A stretch of DNA of 64,000 nt, taken from the NCBI GenBank assembly GCA_030849945.1, contig JAVDKK010000001.1, positions 62,001 through 126,000 on the forward strand. The letters are read 5' to 3'. The notes below the pieces were generated by a model. That model searched no databases, was not told the origin of the DNA, and saw only the letters and a list, made by a program, of their open reading frames with translations. The DNA comes from Schauerella fraxinea (lineage in GTDB: Bacteria > Pseudomonadota > Gammaproteobacteria > Burkholderiales > Burkholderiaceae_B). Each line of letters starts with the position of its first letter. Within the stretch, counting starts at the first letter, position 1. Position numbers and translations under genes: made by a program. Positions 7,949-16,872 of the stretch are shown in pieces.

Positions 7949-9556
7949 ATGAAGGAATATGTGGATTACGTCATCGTAGGCTCGGGTCCCTCAGGATCCG
8001 TGATTGCGAAGCGACTCAGCGAACGGAGCGACGGTAGCAGCATCTGCGTCCTCGAGGCAGGTCGTGACGATAAAAACTTCTTCATCCGCGTGCCGGCAGG
8101 GTTTGTTAAGACGCTCTACAGCGGACGCGTCACTTGGGATTATCAGACCGAGCCTTCAGATGCCACGCATGGGCGGAAGATTGCCATGCCACAGGGGCGC
8201 GTCGTTGGCGGTTCGAGCTCCGTCAACGGCCTCGTCTATTCAAGAGGCCAGCGTGAAGACTTCGACGACTGGGAAAAAATGGGTAATCCAGGGTGGGGTT
8301 ATCGAGACGTACTTCCCTACTTCAATCGTTCAGAACGACGCATCGGAGACTGTGACCCGGCATATCGCGGAACCAGCGGCGAGCTTCCAATCACCAATTC
8401 CGACTGGACCTCACCCCTCTGCGACGCATTCATAAACGGATGCAATGAGTTCGGCATCCCGTCAAACCCTGACTACAACGGTGAAAACCAGATTGGAGCG
8501 GGTTACTTTCAACGATATATCTACAAGAACAAACGCGTGAATTGCTCGGATGCCTTCCTGCGGCCGGCGATGAAAACCGGACGCGTCGAACTCAAAACCG
8601 ACGCCGTGGTATCCGAAATCCTTTTCGACGGCCATCGCGCCATTGGTGTCATCTACAACAAAGCTGGCAATACCTATCGGCTCTACGCACGCCGCGAGGT
8701 GATCATCAACGCAGGCGCAGTCAACTCGCCAAAGATTCTTCAGCTATCTGGCCTCGGGCCGGCCGAACTCTTGGCGCGCCACGGCATTCCCCTGCGCAAG
8801 GGGCTACCCGGTGTAGGCGCGAATTTTCGCGATCACTACACGGTACGAAGCATCGCAAGAGCGAAATCCGTAATTACGCTGAACGAGTTGTCCAAAGGCT
8901 GGCGGCTCGGCAATGAGATCTTGAAATGGTTTGCCGGCAAGCCAAGCATTCTGAGTCTCAGTCCGTCGCTGGTACATGTGTTCTGGAATACCAAACTGAG
9001 CCCGATGCGAGGCGACATCCAAATACTGTTCACGCCTGCCAGCTACAAGGCAGGCAGCAATTATGTGCTTGATGACTCACCGGGCATGAGCACAGGGGCA
9101 CGACAACAACGCCCCGAGAGCAGTGGGTATGTGCGGATTCAATCGCATGACTACCACGAGGCGCCAACGGTTCAGCCCAACTTCCTCTCTCACGAACTCG
9201 ATCAGCGCACCATCGTCGAAGCGTTGAAAATCGCGCGGCAACTGATGTCGTCTCCGGCAATGTCCCGCTATCTGGACACTGAGCTGCTGCCGGGAAGAAA
9301 CGTTTCAACCGACGACGAATGGCTTGACTACGCGCGATCAAAGGGCACGTCGGGCTATCACATGGTGGGTACCTGCAAGATGGGGCCGCATAGTGACCCC
9401 ATGGCCGTCGTCGATGCTCAGCTACGCGTGCACGGCATCTCGAACCTGCGCGTGGCCGACGCTTCCATCATGCCCCAAGTGCCCTCCGCCAACACCTTGG
9501 CGGCCAGCTTGATGATTGGGGAAAAAGCCGCCGACATGATCCTGGCGGCGGCGTAA
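7949..9556 (+). CDS. GMC-family FAD oxidoreductase (choline dehydrogenase-like)
   Basis: About 535 residues. The N-terminal FAD-binding motif VDYVIVGSGPSGSVIAKRLSE begins within ten residues of ATG 7949, which favours this start; TTG at 7895 is an in-frame alternative. GMC signatures follow: MPQGRVVGGSSSVNGLVYSRG (signature 1) and INAGAVNSPKILQLSGLGP (signature 2). The C-terminal catalytic region GYHMVGTCKMG carries the active-site His, and NLRVADASIMPQVPSANTLAA closes the fold. These enzymes oxidise alcohols to aldehydes. An aldehyde dehydrogenase follows 22 bases later, so the pair probably performs two steps from alcohol to acid. Substrate is unknown. Confidence 0.94.
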   Translation: MKEYVDYVIVGSGPSGSVIAKRLSERSDGSSICVLEAGRDDKNFFIRVPAGFVKTLYSGRVTWDYQTEPSDATHGRKIAMPQGRVVGGSSSVNGLVYSRGQREDFDDWEKMGNPGWGYRDVLPYFNRSERRIGDCDPAYRGTSGELPITNSDWTSPLCDAFINGCNEFGIPSNPDYNGENQIGAGYFQRYIYKNKRVNCSDAFLRPAMKTGRVELKTDAVVSEILFDGHRAIGVIYNKAGNTYRLYARREVIINAGAVNSPKILQLSGLGPAELLARHGIPLRKGLPGVGANFRDHYTVRSIARAKSVITLNELSKGWRLGNEILKWFAGKPSILSLSPSLVHVFWNTKLSPMRGDIQILFTPASYKAGSNYVLDDSPGMSTGARQQRPESSGYVRIQSHDYHEAPTVQPNFLSHELDQRTIVEALKIARQLMSSPAMSRYLDTELLPGRNVSTDDEWLDYARSKGTSGYHMVGTCKMGPHSDPMAVVDAQLRVHGISNLRVADASIMPQVPSANTLAASLMIGEKAADMILAAA

Positions 9557-9578
9557 TACATTTTACGGAGATAGAGCG

Positions 9579-11039
9579 ATGTCCAATCAGATTTTCGAAA
9601 CGCTGAAATCAGTCTCGACCTTGAGCTTGATCAATGGAAAACGCGTTGAGAGCGGCACCACATTCGCCGTGCTCAACCGGTTCTCTCATGAGGTGATCGC
9701 GCATGTCGACCAAACATCGAAAGAACATATTCAGCAAGCCGTTTCAGGTGCCCGGCGTCATCTGAAAAACGTGCCCGACGGCTACGAACGTTCACGCATC
9801 TTGCGTAAAGCTGGCGACATCATCAATGCCAAAAAGTCTCAGTTCGTCGACATCATGACACTGGAGGCCGGCTTCACCCAGGCTGAAGCTGGCAACGAAA
9901 TTGCCCGCGGCCTGGATACGCTCGAGATCGCTGCGGAGGAATCGAAGCGTATCTGCGGCGAAATGATCCCTATGGACGGCAATCCAGGGCAAAAGGATCG
10001 CATCGCGTTCACCATCCGGATGCCAGTTGGCATCGTGTGTGCGATCACACCGTTCAATGCGCCATTCAATGCATTGCTGCACAAGATTGCGCCGGCCATC
10101 GCCGCGGGCAACGCTGTCATTTTGAAGCCGTCTGGCTTCACGCCCCTCACAGCCAGCATGATCTGCGACGCGTTGCTCGAAGCCGGTTGGCCAGCTGAGC
10201 TTCTGTCGCTTGTGCATGGAGAAGGCGCTGAAGCAGGCGAATACCTGCTTGATGAGCAGGATATCGACTTCTATACCTTCACTGGCAGCACCCGCGTTGG
10301 GCGCATCATTCAGCAGAAGGCTGGCCGCCGCCGTACCCAACTCGAACTGGGCAGCATCGCCTGCACGGTCGTTTGCGATGATGCCGACATCGATATGGCG
10401 TTGCCACGGATCATGCGCGCCACGTTTCGCAAAGCCGGGCAGGTTTGCACGTCCATTCAGCGGCTGTATGTGGCTCGCTCGCGTATCGACGAATTCACCG
10501 CCAAGCTGGCGCAGGCAACAAGCGCACTCAAAACCGGAAACCCTCAGGGATCCGATACTGACGTCGGTCCCATGATTGCCGAGAAGGAAGCGGTGCGTGC
10601 CGAATCATGGGTGGCGGAAGCAGTAAGCATGGGTGCACGTCTGGTCCACGGTGGTCAACGCGAAAAGTCGGTTCTCGCGCCAACGATTCTTTCTGACGTA
10701 CGCGCAGGAATGAAAGTATTCGACCTCGAAATATTTGCGCCTGTCGTCACCCTGATCCCGTTCGACGCCATAACAGAGGCGGTCGACGGCATCAACGCCA
10801 CACCTTACGGATTGGCCACGGGCGTCTTTACCAACGATTTGAATACTGCGTTTTACCTGGCGCGCAATCTTCGAGTCGGGGGCCTGCACGTCAATGAGAC
10901 GTCGAGTTCGCGCAACGATGGCATGCCCTACGGAGGAGTGAAAGATAGTGGCTACGGCGTGGAGGGACCGAAGTACGCCATCCGCGACATGACAGATGAA
11001 AAAGTCGTGACGATCGCGCTGCGAGATCCCGTGGCGTAA
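9579..11039 (+). CDS. NAD(P)-dependent aldehyde dehydrogenase
   Basis: A 486-residue member of the ALDH superfamily. The oxyanion Asn lies in ITPFNAPFNALLHK. The cofactor loop is VILKPSGFTPLTA and TFTGSTRVGRII. The general base Glu is in QLELGSIACTVV, with LELGS instead of the usual LELGG. The catalytic Cys is in RKAGQVCTSIQRLYV. GGAGATAGAGCG is a strong ribosome binding site. It most likely oxidises the aldehyde made by the GMC enzyme upstream, before the Bug receptor gene that follows. The LELGS variant is shared with ALDHs acting on charged aldehydes, as I remember them, so the acid product may be the Bug ligand. Confidence 0.94.
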   Translation: MSNQIFETLKSVSTLSLINGKRVESGTTFAVLNRFSHEVIAHVDQTSKEHIQQAVSGARRHLKNVPDGYERSRILRKAGDIINAKKSQFVDIMTLEAGFTQAEAGNEIARGLDTLEIAAEESKRICGEMIPMDGNPGQKDRIAFTIRMPVGIVCAITPFNAPFNALLHKIAPAIAAGNAVILKPSGFTPLTASMICDALLEAGWPAELLSLVHGEGAEAGEYLLDEQDIDFYTFTGSTRVGRIIQQKAGRRRTQLELGSIACTVVCDDADIDMALPRIMRATFRKAGQVCTSIQRLYVARSRIDEFTAKLAQATSALKTGNPQGSDTDVGPMIAEKEAVRAESWVAEAVSMGARLVHGGQREKSVLAPTILSDVRAGMKVFDLEIFAPVVTLIPFDAITEAVDGINATPYGLATGVFTNDLNTAFYLARNLRVGGLHVNETSSSRNDGMPYGGVKDSGYGVEGPKYAIRDMTDEKVVTIALRDPVA

Positions 11040-11225
11040 TTGCCAGTGCCCTCCAAAGCGAGGGCACACCAACCCATATTTGAAAACACCGAGCCTGCTT
11101 GCATTCGAGCGCGCTGGGGGTATCCGTTCGCACGTCATCAACTCGATTTTGAAGACAACGGTAAGTAGTACGCGCTGAGTAGTTCCGCTCGATCATGAAG
11201 CGATTCTAAAAACATTGGAGACAAC

Positions 11226-12236
11226 ATGAACACCAACACGGGCACACTCGCCCCAAAAAGAGGCATATCCGCTCTCGCTGTTGCAAGCGTAATGGGTTTT
11301 GCGATGACGGCAAGTGCTCAGGCGGCCGGCTATCCGGAACGCCCCATCAGCTTGGTTGTGCCGTACACGGCTGGCGGGGCCACCGATGTCTTGGCAAGAA
11401 CGATTGGCGTAAGTCTTTCCAAGGAACTTAAGCAGCCCGTCATTGTGGAGAATCTGCCGGGCGCAGGCGGCACCATAGGACAGTCCAAAGTGGCTCGAGC
11501 CGCCGCAGATGGATACACCATTCTTTTGGGGAATGTCGGGACGCTCGCGGCTAATCCCTCGGTGTATAAGAACCTGCCTTATGACATCCTCAAGGATTTC
11601 ACCGCAATCGCTTCTGTAGGCGATACGCCTCAGGTGCTGTCAGTGCGGGCCAATTTCCCGGCGTCCAATCTCGACGAATTCGCCAAATACGCGAAGGCCA
11701 ATGACGCAACAATGAACTTCGGTGATGCGGGCATCGGATCTGGCGCTTTCCTGGGCGGCGTACTGCTCAATGCCGCGCTGGGAATCAACGTCACACCGGT
11801 TCACTATCGCGGCGCTGCCCAAGCCAACTCCGATGTCATGGCTGGTCTGATCGATTACACCGTCGAAAGCATCAGTACCGCGGTAAGCTCCATCGCCGGC
11901 GGAAAGATCAAAGGTCTGGCGGTGCTCGGCCCCAACCGCGCGAGTGTGTTGCCTGACGTGCCCTCGACCAGTGAGAGCGCGTTCAAATCTCTGGACTTCA
12001 CGATCTGGAACATGGTGATGGTGAGGAGCGGCACGCCGCCTGAAATCACCAGCAAGCTCAATGCGGCGATCAACAAAGCGCTTACCGACCCCGATCTCAA
12101 AGAGCGCTATGCACAAACAGGTGTCGTCGTGCCGACCGCAGCACACCGCAGTCTGGATGGCGCCCAGGCGCTTCTGGTCGATGAGGTTGCGAAATGGCAC
12201 AAGCTGCTTGGCGATGCAGGCGTGAAACCTGAATGA
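11226..12236 (+). CDS. Bug-family (tripartite tricarboxylate) solute-binding protein
   Basis: A 336-residue receptor with an N-terminal signal (hydrophobic stretch ending in SAQAAG). The Bug core follows: YPERPISLVVPYTAGGATDVLARTIG, IVENLPGAGGTIGQSKVARAAADGYT, VHYRGAAQANSDVMAGLIDYT and LPDVPSTSES. ATTGGAGACAAC gives a good ribosome binding site. It is the last gene of the GMC-ALDH-Bug block and converges with the LysR gene at 12291. No TctA/TctB membrane proteins accompany it. The ligand is unknown. Confidence 0.94.
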   Translation: MNTNTGTLAPKRGISALAVASVMGFAMTASAQAAGYPERPISLVVPYTAGGATDVLARTIGVSLSKELKQPVIVENLPGAGGTIGQSKVARAAADGYTILLGNVGTLAANPSVYKNLPYDILKDFTAIASVGDTPQVLSVRANFPASNLDEFAKYAKANDATMNFGDAGIGSGAFLGGVLLNAALGINVTPVHYRGAAQANSDVMAGLIDYTVESISTAVSSIAGGKIKGLAVLGPNRASVLPDVPSTSESAFKSLDFTIWNMVMVRSGTPPEITSKLNAAINKALTDPDLKERYAQTGVVVPTAAHRSLDGAQALLVDEVAKWHKLLGDAGVKPE

Positions 12237-12290
12237 CGTGAGATTGAACAATGTGCCGATCTCGACGGATTGTGTCGAACGGTCGTCTCG

Positions 12291-13193
12291 TCAGCGAAAG
12301 GTTGACATCGCCTTGGCGAGCTTGACCAGTCGCCGAATGACCGTCTGACTTTGATCAATGCCCCATGCCGCATTGAAGTTGATTTGCGGCAGGGGCGGCG
12401 CATTCTTCAGTACGACGAGTTCGCCCCGCGTCAACTCTTGCTCGATTAAGGCATGAGTCATCAGCCCGACTCCCGTGCCACCGCAAATCAGCTTCTTCAG
12501 CGTCAGCACATCATTGCAGATGTCGACCTTCTTTCGAATATTTTGCTCTCGAAGTACACCCTTCAAGATGGCGTGCATGGGCGATTCACTGGACAGCGAC
12601 CAGATAGGCTGCGTCTGGAGAAGCTCCAGCCATTCGACCTGGGACTGCTCGTTTTCGCATCCGACGAGCGAGGGTGCTCCCACCAGCCGTACATCGGCAA
12701 CACCGATCGATTCGACATGAAAGCGATCCGAGGTCAGCGATGGGGTTGCCATAAAAACCAGGTCCAGGTGACCTGACTCCAGTTTGCTGACGCTCAGCGC
12801 GGTCTGGCCCACACCCACATCGAAACTCAACTGCGGCATTGCCGCTCTGGCAGCAGTGATGAACTGAGGGAACCAAGTCTGTGCGATCAAGCCAGCGATT
12901 CCCAATCGAATCAGCCCGGAGGCGTGAGACGCATCGTCCAACGCGTAGATCACGTCTTCCAACGAGGCGAGCAAGGGCTTTACCTGCTGCACGAGCTCCC
13001 GGCCCTGAGTTGTCAGATCCATTCGACGGCCACGCTTCTGGAACACCGGAAAACCAAGCCTGATCTCCAGTTCCCTCATACGCGCGGAAACCGTCGGTTG
13101 TGTGGTGTAGAGATGATCGGCGGCAGCTTGATAACTCCCTAGCTGCGCAATCTGACACAACGTTTGAAGATGCAGGATATTGATTTTCGACAT
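12291..13193 (-). CDS. LysR-family transcriptional regulator
   Basis: About 300 residues from ATG 13193 (MSKINILHLQTLCQIAQLGSYQ), where the helix-turn-helix starts at once; the frame stays open upstream but that part is not LysR-like. DNA-binding region: SYQAAADHLYTTQPTVSARMRELEIRLG. The effector domain includes LIRLGIAGLIAQTWFPQFI and CGGTGVGLMTHALIEQ. It is the last of three tandem regulator genes and starts eight bases after the XRE-cupin stop, so they probably share a transcript. Its neighbour across the convergent gap is the GMC-ALDH-Bug block, the most likely target. Confidence 0.93.
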   Translation of the reverse strand: MSKINILHLQTLCQIAQLGSYQAAADHLYTTQPTVSARMRELEIRLGFPVFQKRGRRMDLTTQGRELVQQVKPLLASLEDVIYALDDASHASGLIRLGIAGLIAQTWFPQFITAARAAMPQLSFDVGVGQTALSVSKLESGHLDLVFMATPSLTSDRFHVESIGVADVRLVGAPSLVGCENEQSQVEWLELLQTQPIWSLSSESPMHAILKGVLREQNIRKKVDICNDVLTLKKLICGGTGVGLMTHALIEQELTRGELVVLKNAPPLPQINFNAAWGIDQSQTVIRRLVKLAKAMSTFR

Positions 13194-13201
13194 AACTCTG
13201 G

Positions 13202-13756
13202 TCAGCCCTGACCTTTCCGAACGATCACATTTAAAAACCGTGCGGGTTGCTCGCTCTCGTTGCGATAGCCATGTGGCGCGTCGGCTGCAAACATGATTGA
13301 TGTCCCTGCGGCCAGCAACATCCACTGGCCGTCGCGCAGTACCGACATCGTGCCGGCGATGACCACCACATACTCGAACATGCCCGCTTGGTGCCCCTGC
13401 GCCAGCCGCTCGCAGCCTGGCGCGAGTTCAACTTCCAGAATCTCCACGCCGGTACGCGCATCGAAGGGCTGAATCAGCGTGGCCTTCATCCGGGCTTCGG
13501 GATCGGCAGAATAAACCGGTGCCGCGCTGCCTGGAGCCAGCCGTGCTGCGTTGTCCCAAAACGCTGAAAACGGGATATTGAGCCCAGTCGCCAATTTCCA
13601 CATCGTGGCCATCGTGGGACTCGACTCGCCCCTTTCGATCTGGCCCAACATGGCCTTGCTCACACCGGTCGCCGCGGCACAGGCGTCCAGACTCCAGCCT
13701 CGCTCTTTGCGAAACTGCTTGAGGGTGTGGGCGATGGACAGCGACGGGTCGTTCAT
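13202..13756 (-). CDS. XRE-family regulator with C-terminal cupin domain
   Basis: A 184-residue two-domain regulator. Residues about 10-65 are an XRE helix-turn-helix (LKQFRKERGWSLDACAAATGVSKAMLGQIERGESSPTMATMWKLA). Residues about 105-182 are a cupin barrel (VEILEVELAPGCERLAQGHQAGMFEYVVVIAGTMSVLRDG...AADAPHGYRNES) likely to bind a small effector. Proteins of this build regulate polyamine, amino acid or detoxification genes. It lies 18 bases after the upstream LysR stop and eight bases before the next LysR, an unusual run of three regulators. Confidence 0.93.
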   Translation of the reverse strand: MNDPSLSIAHTLKQFRKERGWSLDACAAATGVSKAMLGQIERGESSPTMATMWKLATGLNIPFSAFWDNAARLAPGSAAPVYSADPEARMKATLIQPFDARTGVEILEVELAPGCERLAQGHQAGMFEYVVVIAGTMSVLRDGQWMLLAAGTSIMFAADAPHGYRNESEQPARFLNVIVRKGQG

Positions 13757-13774
13757 AGGCGAGAGCTTAACGCG

Positions 13775-14701
13775 TCATCCGCCCAGCCACGTCACGCCTT
13801 TCCATCGTCCATCCTGTGCCATGTCGCGCACGAGTTCGAACGTCAACCGCTGCACGGCCATGCAGGCAAGACTGCTCTGAGCCGAGGTGGACATGCACAG
13901 CGAGATGCGGCGTTTGAGTTCGCGATCGGCAATCGGCGTTCCAACGATCGGCGGATTCAAATGCTCTGCGCCCGCCAGTGCCGACCACGGCAGAACGGTC
14001 CAGCCGTGACCGCGCTGCACTGAAGACAGCAGGATCGACACCGCACTGGTCTCGGCCACCAGCCGCAGTGGCAAGGCCGCGTCGGCAAACGCGCGGTCCA
14101 CGGTTACGCGCACCGAGTTCGGGAAGCTGGGCAGCAACAGCGGCAGCGCCGCCACTTCGGCCAACGTGACCGCGTCCTGACCGGGGAGCGCCTGCCCCAC
14201 CAGCATCAATTGCTCTTCGAGCAGCGGCACGACCTGCATGCGCGGTTGCGGCTGTACGTTCATGGCGATCGCCAACTCCAACCGCTGCGTGGCCACCGAC
14301 TCGGCCAGCCCCAGACTCGACCCTTCGACCAACTCGAACGTCACCTGCGGCAGGTGCTGCGCCACGGCCTCGATCAACGGCAACGCCAGTACCCGCGAGG
14401 TGCTGGTGGGCAAGCCAATGCTCACGTGCCCCGACGGAATATCGCGACCGTGCTCCACGGCCGCGCGCGCTTCGTCCATCTGGCGAATCACCATCTTGGC
14501 GTGCCGATACAGGATGCTGCCCGTGTGGGTGGGCTGCACCCCCGCCGGCCCGCGCACCAGCAGCTTGGTGTCGAGCTCGCTTTCGAGCTTGGCCACCTGT
14601 TGGCTCAACGACGGCTGGGCGATATGCAGCGCATCGGCGGCTGCCGTAATGCTCTCAAGCTCGACGATGCGCGTGAAGTAGCGCAACTGGCGGATGTCCA
14701 T
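13775..14701 (-). CDS. LysR-family transcriptional regulator (Nac/CbbR-like build)
   Basis: About 308 residues from ATG 14701 (MDIRQLRYFTRIVELESITAAADALHIAQPSLSQQVAKLESEL); GTG 14713 is an in-frame alternative. The effector domain includes SGHVSIGLPTSTSRVLALPLIEAV and LPLLLPSFPNSVRVTVD, which resemble regulators of nitrogen-assimilation and aromatic pathways. It is divergent from the CocE/NonD hydrolase gene, and an inverted repeat sits between them, so that hydrolase with its solute-binding protein is the probable target. It is also first in the three-regulator series. Confidence 0.92.
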   Translation of the reverse strand: MDIRQLRYFTRIVELESITAAADALHIAQPSLSQQVAKLESELDTKLLVRGPAGVQPTHTGSILYRHAKMVIRQMDEARAAVEHGRDIPSGHVSIGLPTSTSRVLALPLIEAVAQHLPQVTFELVEGSSLGLAESVATQRLELAIAMNVQPQPRMQVVPLLEEQLMLVGQALPGQDAVTLAEVAALPLLLPSFPNSVRVTVDRAFADAALPLRLVAETSAVSILLSSVQRGHGWTVLPWSALAGAEHLNPPIVGTPIADRELKRRISLCMSTSAQSSLACMAVQRLTFELVRDMAQDGRWKGVTWLGG

Positions 14702-14725
14702 GCCTTGTGCCACATAGGATGAAGT

Positions 14726-14755
14726 TATCGGATAAACGAATAATGGCCTATCCGA
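14726..14755. promoter_or_regulatory. Candidate LysR operator between divergent LysR and CocE/NonD genes
   Basis: TCGGATA (14728-14734) and TATCCGA (14749-14755) form an inverted repeat with a 14-base spacer; the left arm is itself part of the palindrome TTATCGGATAA. It lies 25 bases upstream of the LysR start. The evidence is symmetry and position only. Confidence 0.4.
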
Positions 14756-14955
14756 CTGATCTCAAGCGTCTCGACATACTAGCGATTACCCCTATGAGAA
14801 TGGCCCATATTTAACGCGACGCCAGGGAGATAGGTTTTACCAATGTGACTATCGGCAATCCGTATTTGTGGATGAGCGCTGGGCATTCCTAAGATGAACG
14901 TCGATTTTCATCACCGCCGATCGCAGCACCCAAAGCAGCACCCAAAGTCGCAAAC

Positions 14956-16860
14956 ATGACCACACCGATTCAAACCTCGTATACCGACGCCTGGTCCATC
15001 CCCCCGCACGACTACGAGGCGCACCGCCCAGTCGAATACCGGTTGCCGGATGTGCCGATGTCGCGCTACCTCACCATGCGCGACGGGTGTCGTCTGGCGA
15101 TCGACGTGTACGTGCCCGAGCCGCTGGACAGCGGCAAGAGCGACGGCAGCAACGGTAGCAGCGCCAGCAACGCAGCGAGCAACGGCAACACCCAGCACCC
15201 CACGCTAACGCTCTTCACGCCCTACTACCGCCGCTTCAAGATGGCCGCAGATGCTGAAGGCGATCGCGGCCCGAACACAGCCAAGTTTCGCGACTATTTC
15301 GTGCCGCGTGGATATGTGGTTGTGGTGATCGACGTGCGTGGCACCGGTGCCAGCTTTGGCACGCGCGATAGCTTTCGTTCGCCGAAAGAGCGTGACGACA
15401 GCAGCGAAGTGGTGGACTGGATCGTGGCGCAGCCGTGGTCTGACGGCAAAGTGGGCGCCACCGGCATCTCCTATCCCGGCGCCGCGTCGGACTTCCTGGC
15501 CAGCACCGGCCACCCGGCCGTCAAGGCCATCGCCCCGCTGTTCGCGGTGTGGGACACCTATACCGACAACTACTTTCCTGGCGGCATCCAGCTCAAGGCG
15601 CTTACGCAGAGCTACGACGATCTGATGGTGGCGCTCGATCACGATCAGCGCCACATGCTGCATCGCTTCGTGTACTACGCGAACCCGGCTTACGAAGGGC
15701 CTCAGCCGGTGGACGAGGATCCCGACGGCGTATTGCTGAAGCAGGCGATTTCGGAACATCTGGGTAACTTCCGCCAGACGGAATTCATGCCCGAATTCAA
15801 GTTTCGCGAAGAGGCGCTGCCCTACGACCCCGCCTTCAGTTCCGCATCGTTCAGTCCGTATTCGAAGTCGGCCGGCGTGCGTGAAGACGTGGCAATCCTT
15901 TCGATGTCGGGCTGGATGGATGGCGCAGGCTATTCGAACGCTGCGATCTCGCGCTTTCTCACGCTGGATAAAAACCCCCGTCACCTCGTGCTTGGGCCTT
16001 GGGATCACGGCGCGCGCATCGACATCTCCCCGTGGCGCACCAGCACCATGGCCGACTTCCCGTGGCTGGCCGAAGTGCTGCGTTTCTTCGACCACTATTT
16101 GATGGGCCTGAACACCGGCCTCACCAACGAAGCGCCGATTCACTACTTCTCATTGCATGCCCAAGCCTGGAAGTCAGCCGCGCAATGGCCGCCGGAGCCC
16201 AAGCAAACCACGCTGCACTTTGCCGCAGACGGAGCCCTCGCCGCGCAGCCCGGCGCAGCCGGCGAAGACACTTACCACGTCGACTTCAGCCTGGGCACGG
16301 GCGCCGGCACGCGCTACGAGCGCATTGCCGCCATCAACAGCACCGAGTATTACCCCGATTGGCAGGGGCGAACCGATCGCATGCTGAGCTTCACGTCCGA
16401 GCCTTTGACTGCGCCCAACGAGCTGGCCGGTCACTGCATTGCCGATCTGTGGTTTTCAGCAAGCGAGCCGGATGCCGCGCTTTTCGTTTACGTGACCGAA
16501 ATCGAAGCCGACGGCACTGAGCGCTACGTTACTGAAGGCCTGCTGCGCGCCTTGCATCGCAAGGAAACGCCCTGCCCCGTTACCTATCGCACCACCTGGC
16601 CGTTTCGCACCTTCAGCCGCCAGGATGCCGCGCCGCTCGTACCCGGCCACATCGAACACATCCGCCTGGGGCTGCTGCCCGTGGCTTGGCAGTTCGCGGC
16701 CGGCAGCCGCATCCGTGTATCCGTTGCCGGCGCGGATGCCGACCATTGCGGCCAAGTGCCGCATGGCCGACCACCCGCGCTCACGTTTGCTCGCGGTGCA
16801 GACCGCGCCTCGCGCATCGCGCTGCCCATGCGCCCGTTTCCGCATAACCCTTCCACCTGA
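14956..16860 (+). CDS. CocE/NonD-family hydrolase (X-Pro dipeptidyl-peptidase S15 type)
   Basis: A 634-residue serine hydrolase. The N-terminal S15 alpha/beta domain opens with MRDGCRLAIDVYVPEP, has VIDVRGTGASFGT, and the nucleophile elbow GATGISYPGAAS. The acid and base probably lie in SGWMDGAGYSN and LGPWDHGARID. The C-terminal jelly-roll (PepX_C) covers roughly 430-625 and ends with PGHIEHIRLGLLPVAWQFAAGSRIRVSVAGAD. There is a Ser/Asn/Gly-rich insertion at about 55-76. Family members cleave esters (cocaine esterase), beta-lactam acyl groups or peptides. No signal peptide is visible. The solute-binding gene starts 12 bases downstream. Confidence 0.93.
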   Translation: MTTPIQTSYTDAWSIPPHDYEAHRPVEYRLPDVPMSRYLTMRDGCRLAIDVYVPEPLDSGKSDGSNGSSASNAASNGNTQHPTLTLFTPYYRRFKMAADAEGDRGPNTAKFRDYFVPRGYVVVVIDVRGTGASFGTRDSFRSPKERDDSSEVVDWIVAQPWSDGKVGATGISYPGAASDFLASTGHPAVKAIAPLFAVWDTYTDNYFPGGIQLKALTQSYDDLMVALDHDQRHMLHRFVYYANPAYEGPQPVDEDPDGVLLKQAISEHLGNFRQTEFMPEFKFREEALPYDPAFSSASFSPYSKSAGVREDVAILSMSGWMDGAGYSNAAISRFLTLDKNPRHLVLGPWDHGARIDISPWRTSTMADFPWLAEVLRFFDHYLMGLNTGLTNEAPIHYFSLHAQAWKSAAQWPPEPKQTTLHFAADGALAAQPGAAGEDTYHVDFSLGTGAGTRYERIAAINSTEYYPDWQGRTDRMLSFTSEPLTAPNELAGHCIADLWFSASEPDAALFVYVTEIEADGTERYVTEGLLRALHRKETPCPVTYRTTWPFRTFSRQDAAPLVPGHIEHIRLGLLPVAWQFAAGSRIRVSVAGADADHCGQVPHGRPPALTFARGADRASRIALPMRPFPHNPST

Positions 16861-16872
16861 TAGGAAAGCCCC

